A stretch of 64,000 nucleotides of DNA from Caulifigura coniformis (GTDB lineage: Bacteria; Planctomycetota; Planctomycetia; Planctomycetales; Planctomycetaceae). Positions 53,311 to 62,254 of this stretch are shown here, piece after piece (within the stretch, counting starts at the first letter, position 1; each line of letters starts with the position of its first letter). The position numbers were made by a program, and so were the translations under genes. Location of the stretch: contig NZ_CP036271.1 of assembly GCF_007745175.1 (NCBI RefSeq), positions 5,840,314 to 5,904,313 of the forward strand, read 5' to 3'. Under the pieces are notes generated by a model, which was given only the letters and a program-made list of their open reading frames with translations, was not told the origin of the DNA and searched no databases.

Positions 53311-55782
53311 ATGGATCAAAGCCTCATCAACGGGATTCGGAACGGAGCTGGCTGGTGCGTGGCGACGGCGGCCTGCGCCTGCGTGGCTGCTTCGATCGCC
53401 TTGGCCCAGGGAGTCCCCGCCCAGCGGCTCATCCTTCCGGGCGCGCAACGGCCAGTTCCGGTGGAAGAACCGGCGATCGGCCGGCCGGCTGCCCCGATTC
53501 GGGTGAGAGCCGCGGCCCCGGCGGCCGAGGGGCGGAGCGAATCCGCGCCGCTGGATACGGGGCTGACCACGAGCGAGGAACTGGAGCGGCTCCTGGAGCG
53601 TGCCACGCAGGTGGCCGTTGAACGCCCTGACCTGGCGCCTGTCCTGTGGCAGCGAATCCTTGATGAGGGGGCGAATGCGTTCGCCCGGGCGGAGCTGAAG
53701 AATCAGGTCCCGCTGCGTCGGCAATACGAAATCTTCAGGCCGTTTTCGAATGAATCGTTGCGCGCGATCGTCGCGGCGGGACCGGAAGCGGTTCGGCATT
53801 ATCGCCTGCAGTCGGACGGTCCGGCACGCGTTCTGATGGCCCGGCAGGGAGAGGACCGGGAGGCGGCGCTCGCGGAGATTGTGCGGCGCTATTTCCTCAC
53901 GACGATCGGCGATGACGCGGCGTTCGAGTTGGGATGCCGGCTGCTCGAACGGGGGGACGTCACGTCCGCCGACCATCTGTTCGACCGCCTGTCGCTGTAT
54001 CCGGACAGTAGCATCGAGCCGGACGCGATCACGGTCCGCCGGGCGGTGACGCAGTCGCGTCTGGGGAGGCAGAAGGTCGCGGTCGCCCTGGTGGAGTCGC
54101 TGGGGCAGGAGTTCGACGACCTGAAGCCAATGCTGCTGAATGAGGTTCAGGAACGGAACTCGCCCTCCTCGAACAAGGGCCAGTCTGCCGGGACGCCCGT
54201 CATGCCGGGGGATCTGACGGGCGAGGCACTGGAGCCTGATTGGGAGTTCCGGCCCGCGTGGACGCTCAAAGGGGTGAAAGCTTCCGCCAACAACGAAGCG
54301 ATCATGTCGGGGATTTCGAATGGTCGGCCGATGATCTTCGTGCGTCAGCCGGGGGGGAACTACTCGCAGACGACGCTGGACGACAAGAACGTCCCTGACT
54401 TGACGTTGTCGCAGCTGGCGACGGCATGGCGCGGGGGCACATGGAGGCCAGCTTCGAGCCCGGTGGTTGTTGATGGGCGACTTTACTTGAAGTCGGAGTC
54501 GCGAACCGTGTGTTGCTCCGCGAGCACGGGAGAAGTGCTATGGATGGGGCGGCCGACGCGGTTTCCGATCAATGAAATGACGCGCCAGCTGGCGCTCGTG
54601 GCGTCGCACGGAGTCAACGTCCCGATTGTGACCACGACCTACATCGCGGGTCTGCAACCGAAAACGCTGACGGAGATCATGCTGTTCTCGGAGCGACTGC
54701 ACCATGAGGTTACGGTGAGCGGGGGCCGCGTGTATGTGATCGAAGGAGACCTCGATACTCCGTCGGTGCGGAAGAAGGCGACGGAGAACGTGGTCGAGCG
54801 GCAGATGTTCGGTGGTCCAATGCCGACACACCACGCCCGGCCAAACGAACTCGCCTGCTACGACGCGAAGACGGGGCGGCTGATCTGGACGGTCGCGTCG
54901 GGAGGGGTGTTGCCGGCCGGGTCGACGGTGTGCAGCAAGCCGCTCGTTGCGGGATCGCTCCTGCTGGTTGCCGTAGGCATCGACAGCCAGCTGGCACTTG
55001 TGGCCATTGAATCCTCGAACGGCAGCGTGGTCTGGAAGACGAATCTCGCGGACCTGGGAGGGGCCTGGCAGCCGATTCCGGTCGGTCTGGCGGTCGATGA
55101 CGGGAGCGTCTACGTGGCGTCCGGTTCGGGGACGTTGTTCTCGGTGGACCGGAATGGAGGCACGCTTCGATGGGCCGTTTCGTACCCCCGACTGAAGTCG
55201 TCGGCGATGGAGCGGCGGGTGATCGAAGGAAATCCCGGCCAGCGGATCCAGATCGTGTTTGACGAGAATTTCCTCGCCTGCGAGGAAGGGGCGATCGTTC
55301 TTGCCGCGGCCGACTGCGACCACGTGATGAGTTTCGACGTGACGGATGGCGCACTGCGATGGGATTCCCCGATCCCTCCCACTTCGCTCAGTGGAGCCCC
55401 GGGCTATGTGGTCGGCATGGCGAACGGCCGGATTTACCTGGCGAACAACAAGACGCTGTGGAGCATCAGCACCAGGGGAGGGCGAATCCTCTGGGACTTG
55501 TCGCTGGATGGAGCATGTGGTCGCGGACTGTTGACCAGCGACTCATTGTTCGTTCCCCAGCAGCAGACAGTGACGCAGGTCGACCCTGAAACGGGCCGTA
55601 CGCTGAACAAGATTGCCTGCGCGATGCTGGACTCCGAGCCGGTGGGCAATCTTGTCGCGGATGGCAACAGGTTGCTGGTGGCGAGCGCGGCCCGGTTGAT
55701 CGCGATGAAGCCCAAGGCCACTCGGATCGAAGAAGCACCCGGGCAGGAGCCCAAGAGCCCGCCAACGGGAGGGAAGCTGTGA
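53311..55782 (+). CDS. secreted PQQ-like beta-propeller protein
   Basis: 823 residues from the ATG at 53311, with GGAAGGAGGCGG before it; the preceding gene's TGA lies just ahead. A signal peptide (about 12-33) and a helical, Ala/Arg-rich region (about 80-280) precede an eight-bladed-propeller-like part (about 310-790). Its blades include YDAKTGRLIWTVASGG, VAIESSNGSVVWKTNLADLG and SVDRNGGTLRWAVS, the W-containing PQQ repeat pattern also seen in BamB. No cofactor-binding residues could be assigned. It is part of the MoxR operon and probably a periplasmic scaffold. Confidence 0.88.
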   Translation: MDQSLINGIRNGAGWCVATAACACVAASIALAQGVPAQRLILPGAQRPVPVEEPAIGRPAAPIRVRAAAPAAEGRSESAPLDTGLTTSEELERLLERATQVAVERPDLAPVLWQRILDEGANAFARAELKNQVPLRRQYEIFRPFSNESLRAIVAAGPEAVRHYRLQSDGPARVLMARQGEDREAALAEIVRRYFLTTIGDDAAFELGCRLLERGDVTSADHLFDRLSLYPDSSIEPDAITVRRAVTQSRLGRQKVAVALVESLGQEFDDLKPMLLNEVQERNSPSSNKGQSAGTPVMPGDLTGEALEPDWEFRPAWTLKGVKASANNEAIMSGISNGRPMIFVRQPGGNYSQTTLDDKNVPDLTLSQLATAWRGGTWRPASSPVVVDGRLYLKSESRTVCCSASTGEVLWMGRPTRFPINEMTRQLALVASHGVNVPIVTTTYIAGLQPKTLTEIMLFSERLHHEVTVSGGRVYVIEGDLDTPSVRKKATENVVERQMFGGPMPTHHARPNELACYDAKTGRLIWTVASGGVLPAGSTVCSKPLVAGSLLLVAVGIDSQLALVAIESSNGSVVWKTNLADLGGAWQPIPVGLAVDDGSVYVASGSGTLFSVDRNGGTLRWAVSYPRLKSSAMERRVIEGNPGQRIQIVFDENFLACEEGAIVLAAADCDHVMSFDVTDGALRWDSPIPPTSLSGAPGYVVGMANGRIYLANNKTLWSISTRGGRILWDLSLDGACGRGLLTSDSLFVPQQQTVTQVDPETGRTLNKIACAMLDSEPVGNLVADGNRLLVASAARLIAMKPKATRIEEAPGQEPKSPPTGGKL

Positions 55783-57434
55783 TTGAGAAACAACCGATGA
55801 CTAGAGCTTTTCTCCCGGTGCTGCTCATCCTGTGCGGGCTGACTGCGTTCGTTCCGCGTTCCGCGGGGGCCCAGGACAACCCGTACGCCGAGAGCTACCT
55901 GCGGATGCTGACGGAACGCGGGATTGCGACCGACGCGGCGGGGCTCCGGGTGTTTCTGGCAAGCCATGTGCCTGGTCCGGAAGACACAGCCCGGCTGGCC
56001 GAGAACCTGGCAGACCTGGGGCATGAAGACTATGCGAAACGTGAAGCGGCGATGCAGGCGCTGCTCGCCCGTCCGCCGCGGTCGCTCGCGGAAGTGGAAC
56101 TCCGGGCGGCGAGCGACGATCCGGAAGTGCGGTGGCGCGCCAAGCTGGTGCTCGACACGCTTCGGCAGCCGGGCAACGACCTGCTGTATGCTTCGCTGAT
56201 CGTTATTCCATTGCGAAAAGTGCAGGGGCTGGCCGATGTTGTTCTCGGCGTGGCCCCGCTCTGCCAGTCGGACTCGATGCAGCTGGCGATGAGCCGGGCG
56301 CTCGTGGCGACGGCGACGGAAGCGGACGCGCCACTCCTGAAGAAGAGCCTGGGGCATGAAGATCCCCGGATCCGGATGGCCTGCCTCAACGCGCTGGCGA
56401 CCACGCTTGGCGAGGCGGCCGTGGCCGACATCCTGCCGTTGCTCGACGACAGGAACGACCTGGTGCGTCTCGATGCGGCGACTCAGCTGCTTCAGTTCCG
56501 GAGGGGGGAGTCGCTCCGAACGCTTGGAAAGCTGCTCGTTTCCGAGCAGTTGACGGTTCGGAACCGGAGCATCCACAAGCTGCGGTCGACGCTGAAGGTG
56601 AGCCTGCCGTATTCCGGTTACGAGCCTGCGGAGGACCGGGCCCTGCATGCCGCGGAATGGCAGAAGTCGATCGAGGCCAACCTGGATGCGAAGGCGGAAC
56701 CTGTGACGAGCACGGCCGCGCCGCAGTTCGTTGCCCACCTGGCGCTGCAGTCACCGCGTTACCGGACCTTGATCCTCATTGGAAAAGATGGCGCGATCGA
56801 GAAAAAGCAGGTCGCGCAGCCGGGCGGGCGAAGTGTGGCCGTAGGGAATGGCAACCTGCTGTCGGTCCATCCCTCGAGTGCTGTCGTTACGGAGACCGAC
56901 CACTCCGACAAGACCGTGTGGGTGTCGAAGGCCCTCGATGAACGCCCGATCGTCGCGATCCGGCGAAAAGATGGAAACACGCTTGTTGCCACGATGGAGG
57001 GTTCGCTCATTGAACTGAACGCCAGCGGCAACATGATCCGGAAGTCGGAGATCGGGATCGTGCAGGACATCGAAGCTCTGGAGAACGGCAACGTGCTGCT
57101 CCTGAGCTTCGTTGAAAGCAAACTCAAGCAGCTGGACGCAACGGGCCGCGTTCAATGGCAAGTCTCCCTCCCCGCGCCGCCGACGTCGATGTGCCTGGCA
57201 AAGGACGGGCATGCCGTGATCACGCTGCAGGGTGCGAAGCAGCTGGCGGACGTCGACCTGGCCACTCAGGCCCTGAAGACTCTCAGTGCGCCGTTCCGCT
57301 CGCCGATGCAGGTGGAGCAGCTTGAGGATGGCCGGCTGGCGATCATGGACGTGGTGGGAGCGCATCTTGCCGACCGGCAGGGGGCGCTGATTGAAACGAT
57401 CAACCTGTTGCCGGTTTCCCCGGACGGATTCTAA
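55779..57434 (+). CDS. secreted HEAT-repeat plus beta-propeller protein
   Basis: 551 residues from a GTG that overlaps the stop of the preceding gene (GTGA), with GGGAGGG upstream. A signal peptide (about 1-31, ending AGA) is followed by HEAT-like repeats (about 60-265; DPEVRWRAKLVLDTLRQPG, DPRIRMACLNALATTLGEAA, RNDLVRLDAATQLLQF). A short propeller-like part follows (about 320-540; GSLIELNASGNMI, KLKQLDATGRVQWQVSLP). The coupling with the upstream propeller gene suggests equal production of the two. The function is unknown. Confidence 0.85.
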   Translation: MIEKQPMTRAFLPVLLILCGLTAFVPRSAGAQDNPYAESYLRMLTERGIATDAAGLRVFLASHVPGPEDTARLAENLADLGHEDYAKREAAMQALLARPPRSLAEVELRAASDDPEVRWRAKLVLDTLRQPGNDLLYASLIVIPLRKVQGLADVVLGVAPLCQSDSMQLAMSRALVATATEADAPLLKKSLGHEDPRIRMACLNALATTLGEAAVADILPLLDDRNDLVRLDAATQLLQFRRGESLRTLGKLLVSEQLTVRNRSIHKLRSTLKVSLPYSGYEPAEDRALHAAEWQKSIEANLDAKAEPVTSTAAPQFVAHLALQSPRYRTLILIGKDGAIEKKQVAQPGGRSVAVGNGNLLSVHPSSAVVTETDHSDKTVWVSKALDERPIVAIRRKDGNTLVATMEGSLIELNASGNMIRKSEIGIVQDIEALENGNVLLLSFVESKLKQLDATGRVQWQVSLPAPPTSMCLAKDGHAVITLQGAKQLADVDLATQALKTLSAPFRSPMQVEQLEDGRLAIMDVVGAHLADRQGALIETINLLPVSPDGF

Positions 57435-57460
57435 CGGCCCCCTGACGAGGAAGTCATCAC

Positions 57461-59944
57461 GTGTCGCCGCTGCGGTGGACCTGGATTCAACGACTCTTCG
57501 GGATCGACGGGACTGAGATTCCCGCCGGCGCCGAAGTGCACTTGACGTGGTCCAATCTGCCGGAATCGTGGAAGGTTTTCGTGGCCCTGCTCGCAGCGGG
57601 TTGTGCAATTGCGGCGGTGCTTCACATGTACCGCAGCGATGCGGCCCGACTGCCGGTGCGAAGTCGCCGCCTGCTGGCGGGACTTCGCATTTCGGCCCTG
57701 GTGCTGCTGGCCGTGATGGCGCTGGGGCCGGCCCTTGGTTATTCCCATCGGCATGTCCTGGAGCCAACGCTTGTCGTGCTGCGCGACTCGTCCCAGTCGA
57801 TGGCTGTCGCCGATGCGGCCCGGAACCCGGAGAACAGGGGGGCGTTTCCGGGATCGACGGGCGATGTGACGAGGGCGCAGGCCATCAATGCGCTGTTGTC
57901 GCCCGATGAGGGGGCACTCCTAATCGGCCTCTCGAGCCGGGGGCGGCTGCGAGTTCTGGATTTCGCGGAGTCGGTGCAGCCGGCGGGAATGGAAACGGAT
58001 GACGCCGGCGCAGAACCGCCTGCGGATGGTGAACAGCAAGCAGACGTCTCGACCGTCCATCCAGTGACGCCGACGGGCATCGGGACGAATCTTCATCGGG
58101 CACTGGCCGAGGCCCTTTCGGAACGCCTGAGCGCGGGGATCGTCTTGTTCACGGATGGGCAGCAGACGGATCGGTCATCGGGCAAGGACGAACTCCTGGC
58201 GCTGGCGCAACGCGCTGCCTCACGAGGAACGCCGATCTTTGTCGTGGGGCTCGGCGACCCGAACCGTCCGCGGAACGTCCGCGTCGCCGATGTGTTTGCG
58301 GCCGATCGCGTCTGGAAGGATGACCCGTTCGAGCTCCAGGGGGCTCTGGAGAGCGAAGGGCTCGGCGCGAGGATGGTGCAGGTCGAATTGATCGAGCAGA
58401 GGCGCGAGGATGGTTCCGACCAACTGGGTGAAGGGAAAGTGCTGGAGACGCGCGAAGTGGCGCTCCCGGAGGCCGGGGGGCCGACACGGCTGACGTTCTC
58501 ACACACGTCCAAAGAGGCCGGGCGGTTCGCGTACTCGCTGCGTGTGCCGCCGCTCGAAGGAGAATCGTCGAGCGACGACAATCGCTCGACGGTTCCGGCC
58601 GAGGTGAAAGTGATCGACGACAAGGCTCGGGTGCTCGTCGTTTCGGGGAATCCCAACTGGGACTACCGCTTTCTGCGGCAGATCCTCGAACGGGAAAAGT
58701 CGGTCGATGTTTCGTGCTGGCTGCAATCGCTCGATGAAGGACGCGGTCAGGAAGGCGACACTGCGATTACCCACCTGCCGCGGACGCGGGAGGAGCTGTT
58801 CGCGTATGACGTGATCGTGCTTCTCGACCCGGACCCGCGCGAGTTCGACGAAGCCTGGATGGACCTGCTGACCGAGTTTGTCCGCGACCATTCGGGAGGA
58901 CTGCTGTTCATGGCCGGTCCGTCGTACACGAGCCGATTCCTGGGGGGCGCGCGGACGGAGAAGCTTCGCGAGATCCTTCCCGTACGGTTCGGCGACCTGG
59001 CGGCGATTGACGTCGAATCTCTCCTGCAATCCGAAGACCGCGACTGGCCGCTCGGGATCGTCGAACGCAGCCTCGACCATCCACTCATGCGGTTCTATCC
59101 GGAGATCAACCGTTCGCTGGATGCCTGGAAACTGTTTCCGGGGATCATCTGGAGCTACCCGGTTCGAGAAGCCATCCCGGCCTCCACGGTGCTTCTGGAA
59201 CATACCGATCCGGCGCTCAACCAGCTGCATGGCCCGAGACCGTTGCTGGTGTCGGGGCAGTTCGGTTCGGGGCGGACGATCTTCGCGGGGTTCGACGGGA
59301 CGTGGCGGTGGCGACAGGCAGGAAACAACGCCGAATTCTTCAACCGATTCTGGCTGCAGACGATCCGGTTTCTTGTCGAAGGGCGTTCGGTTGAAGGGAA
59401 GCGGCGGGGCACGATCGAGACCGACCGCAGCCGTTATGAAGTGGGCGACCGCATCGTCGTGGTCGCGCGGTTGCTGGATCCGACGTTCAAGCCGCTCGAC
59501 GCGATGCAGGTCTCCGCGGTGATGGAAACGCCCTCGGGGGAGAAGGTACCTGTGATCCTCCGCCCGACTCCCGACCAGCCGGGGCGTTTCGAAGCGATTG
59601 CAACCGCGAGGGGGACGGGCCGGCATCTGTTGCGCGTCGAATTCGAGGACGCCTCCGCCGGAGCGAAGATCGAAACGGCACTGTCGGTGTCGCCTCCAAG
59701 CCTCGAAACCGCTCGAACCTGGCAGGACGCGGAACTGCTCAAGGAAATTGCCGCCGCATCGCAGGGGGCATACTTCACGGCCGCGACCGCGCGTGACCTG
59801 GTCGATCGCATCCCGGACAAGCGGCAGACGATCACCGTCCAGGGGCAGCCGCAGCCGCTGTGGGATACGGGGCTGATGCTGTTTCTTGTCGCCACACTGC
59901 TCATCGTGGAATGGGCGCTCCGAAAACGGTTCAAGCTCCTGTAA
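57461..59944 (+). CDS. membrane protein with VWA and amidotransferase-like domains
   Basis: 827 residues from a GTG with GAGGAAG 7 bases upstream. Two N-terminal membrane segments (about 41-58 and 70-88) lead to a VWA domain with DSSQS as MIDAS (VVLRDSSQSM, about 105-114). A class-I-glutamine-amidotransferase-like domain without a clear catalytic Cys follows (about 385-640; RVLVVSGNPNWDYRFLRQIL, VIVLLDPDPREFDEAWMDLL). A C-terminal membrane segment (about 804-820) ends the protein. The architecture is common in planctomycete and Bacteroidetes Bat-like operons. Confidence 0.9.
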   Translation: MSPLRWTWIQRLFGIDGTEIPAGAEVHLTWSNLPESWKVFVALLAAGCAIAAVLHMYRSDAARLPVRSRRLLAGLRISALVLLAVMALGPALGYSHRHVLEPTLVVLRDSSQSMAVADAARNPENRGAFPGSTGDVTRAQAINALLSPDEGALLIGLSSRGRLRVLDFAESVQPAGMETDDAGAEPPADGEQQADVSTVHPVTPTGIGTNLHRALAEALSERLSAGIVLFTDGQQTDRSSGKDELLALAQRAASRGTPIFVVGLGDPNRPRNVRVADVFAADRVWKDDPFELQGALESEGLGARMVQVELIEQRREDGSDQLGEGKVLETREVALPEAGGPTRLTFSHTSKEAGRFAYSLRVPPLEGESSSDDNRSTVPAEVKVIDDKARVLVVSGNPNWDYRFLRQILEREKSVDVSCWLQSLDEGRGQEGDTAITHLPRTREELFAYDVIVLLDPDPREFDEAWMDLLTEFVRDHSGGLLFMAGPSYTSRFLGGARTEKLREILPVRFGDLAAIDVESLLQSEDRDWPLGIVERSLDHPLMRFYPEINRSLDAWKLFPGIIWSYPVREAIPASTVLLEHTDPALNQLHGPRPLLVSGQFGSGRTIFAGFDGTWRWRQAGNNAEFFNRFWLQTIRFLVEGRSVEGKRRGTIETDRSRYEVGDRIVVVARLLDPTFKPLDAMQVSAVMETPSGEKVPVILRPTPDQPGRFEAIATARGTGRHLLRVEFEDASAGAKIETALSVSPPSLETARTWQDAELLKEIAAASQGAYFTAATARDLVDRIPDKRQTITVQGQPQPLWDTGLMLFLVATLLIVEWALRKRFKLL

Positions 59945-59947
59945 CGC

Positions 59948-62134
59948 ATGTCCCCCGCAACGATCATTCTCGAACGACTTGCCGAGCTGCGACGGAAGCT
60001 GACGGCCTGGCTGGTCGTTGATGGGCTGAGCCGCGTGCTGGCGGCGGCCGTCCTGATCGGGGCGGCCGATCTGCTGCTCGATTGGTCATTCCAGATGGAC
60101 CGTCCGCAGCGGGCGGTGATGCTGGTGCTTTCGCTGGGAGCGCTGGCCACCGTGGCCTATCGCCGGCTGTGGCGCCCGCTGACGAGGAGTGCGTCCGATG
60201 AGGCGCTTGCCCTGCGAATCGAAGAACAGAATCCGGTGCTGCACGAGCGGCTGATCAGCGCACTGCAGCTGGCGAAGCTCAAATCGCCGCCTGCCGGAGC
60301 GTCGCCGCAGATGACGAACGCCGTAATTGAGCAGGGTGTCGCGGCCGCGCGTCAGCTGAACCTGGCATCGCTGCTCGACCGCAAACGGCTTGCCTGGAAT
60401 GGAGCGCTGCTGGCCGTTGCGGTCGCCGCACTGGGGGGGACGGCCGCTGCCGGCATGATGAATGACACGATTGCTCTCTGGTTTCAGCGGAACCTGCTGC
60501 TGTCCGAACGGGAGTGGCCCCAGGATGTTCACTTCCAGATCGTGGGCGCGAAGGATGACGTCCTAATGGTTCCGCGCGGCGACGACTGGCTGCTGGAGGC
60601 GGAAGTTACCGAGGAGAGCCGTCGAGTTCCTGTCGAGGCGTGGCTTGAGATCCGCGGCGAGCGACAGCAGCGACGGATGGATTCCGTGGCCGCGGAGTCC
60701 AGGCGATTCCAGGTCCAACTGGCCGCAGTGAATGATCCGATCGAGTTCCGCATCGTCGAATCGAGTGCGGCGTCTGCCTGGACGAAGCTCGAAGTGGTCG
60801 ACCGGCCTGAGGTCCGCGAACTTTCACTGACGGCGACTCCTCCGGCGTACACGAAGCAACCGGGCAACGCACTTCTGGCTGAAGGAGGGCCTTATCAGTT
60901 GCTCAAGGGGACGGCGCTGATGATCCGCGGGAATGCGTCGAAGCGGCTTTCAAAGGCGACGATCTCCCACGGGAAGACGTCGTCAGAGCTGAGTGTTTCG
61001 CCTGCCGGCGATTTTGAGATCGAGCTCGCGCCGGGAGACGTTCAGGACGGCGACTATGCGCTGACTCTCATGGACACGGAATCGATCCAGATGCCCGGCC
61101 GGTCCGAGCCGATGCCGCTGACGTCGCGCGTGCCCACGACGTTTCGTTTGAAGTTGCTCGGGGACAAGCCGCCGCAGGTGCAGGCGAAGCTGAAGGGAGT
61201 GAGCGGCGTGGTCACGACGCGCGCACTGATTCCGATCGAAGGGCGGCTTTCGGACGACTTCGCGCTGGCTGCGGCCCGACTGCAGCGTCGGCATCGGCTC
61301 GAGAATGCGGAGTCGGACGTGACGGGAACAATCGACCTCGCGGAATCGACGCAACTCGGCGGCGCTGTGGCCGACCTATCGGCTGAATTCGACCTCGAGC
61401 CGCTGGCGATTCCGCCGGGCGTGTCGGTTTCGTTCTTTGTCGAGGCGGACGACTTCAACGATGTGACCGGGCCGGGTGTTGGTCGGTCGTCGGTCTTCGT
61501 TGCGCGTGTCGTCACCGATGCGGAGTTTCGTGCGAGCCTGCTGGCGCGGGAGCGAGAACAGGCAGTGGAACTGGGGAAACGCCTGAAGCTGGAGGAGGAG
61601 TTGCTGACGGAGACAAAATCGCTCGATGCCGCCACCCGCGGCGTCACCGAACTGGAAGGACCTCAGCGGGATCAATTGGCCCGGATCAGAAAACGGCAGA
61701 AGACGATCGGAGAGGACGCGGCGAAAGTCGCCCGGAAGTTCGAAGAGATCGTCGCCGAGATCCGCAACAACCGGATCGAAGAAGTGGAACCGGCCCCGCT
61801 CCAGGCGCGTCTCAGGGACCGGATCATCGCGCCGCTGTGGAAGGTGTCGACGGACGAGGTCGATGCCGTCCTGCTTGCTCTCGATCAGACGACGAAGTCG
61901 ATCCAGGTTCCGGCGGAACGGGGGAAGCGTTTGAATGAGGCCGCGACGGCGCAGCAACGGCTCGTCGACCGACTGAGGGAGATCCTGAGCCAGATGGAGC
62001 AGGCCCAGGGATTTCAGGAGGCGGTGAACCTGCTGCTGGAGGTTCAGAAGGCGCAGGAAGACGTTCTCAAAAGAACCGAGCAGGAAAAGCAGGACGCCAT
62101 TCGCCGATTGCTCGAGCCAGGGAAGAGGAACTGA
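59948..62134 (+). CDS. DUF4175-like membrane protein
   Basis: 728 residues, starting 3 bases after the preceding stop. Three N-terminal membrane segments (about 30-45, 53-70, 140-158) flank EQNPVLHERLISALQLAK. A long periplasmic beta-rich part (about 180-500) and a coiled-coil C terminus (about 525-728; QAVELGKRLKLEEELLTETK, QEAVNLLLEVQKAQEDVLKR) follow. This resembles DUF4175 proteins found in MoxR/VWA operons. It shares its N-terminal plan with the protein at 42005-43663. Confidence 0.82.
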   Translation: MSPATIILERLAELRRKLTAWLVVDGLSRVLAAAVLIGAADLLLDWSFQMDRPQRAVMLVLSLGALATVAYRRLWRPLTRSASDEALALRIEEQNPVLHERLISALQLAKLKSPPAGASPQMTNAVIEQGVAAARQLNLASLLDRKRLAWNGALLAVAVAALGGTAAAGMMNDTIALWFQRNLLLSEREWPQDVHFQIVGAKDDVLMVPRGDDWLLEAEVTEESRRVPVEAWLEIRGERQQRRMDSVAAESRRFQVQLAAVNDPIEFRIVESSAASAWTKLEVVDRPEVRELSLTATPPAYTKQPGNALLAEGGPYQLLKGTALMIRGNASKRLSKATISHGKTSSELSVSPAGDFEIELAPGDVQDGDYALTLMDTESIQMPGRSEPMPLTSRVPTTFRLKLLGDKPPQVQAKLKGVSGVVTTRALIPIEGRLSDDFALAAARLQRRHRLENAESDVTGTIDLAESTQLGGAVADLSAEFDLEPLAIPPGVSVSFFVEADDFNDVTGPGVGRSSVFVARVVTDAEFRASLLAREREQAVELGKRLKLEEELLTETKSLDAATRGVTELEGPQRDQLARIRKRQKTIGEDAAKVARKFEEIVAEIRNNRIEEVEPAPLQARLRDRIIAPLWKVSTDEVDAVLLALDQTTKSIQVPAERGKRLNEAATAQQRLVDRLREILSQMEQAQGFQEAVNLLLEVQKAQEDVLKRTEQEKQDAIRRLLEPGKRN

Positions 62135-62254
62135 GCGCTGCGGGAGCGGGTGATGGATTGGAGTCGAGTGGACGTTGGTCTTGTTTGGGGAATTGATTGG
62201 GGTATCCTGAGAAGGCCCGGTCGCGGACCGTTTCAGGGCTTCAGGAGCACACCG

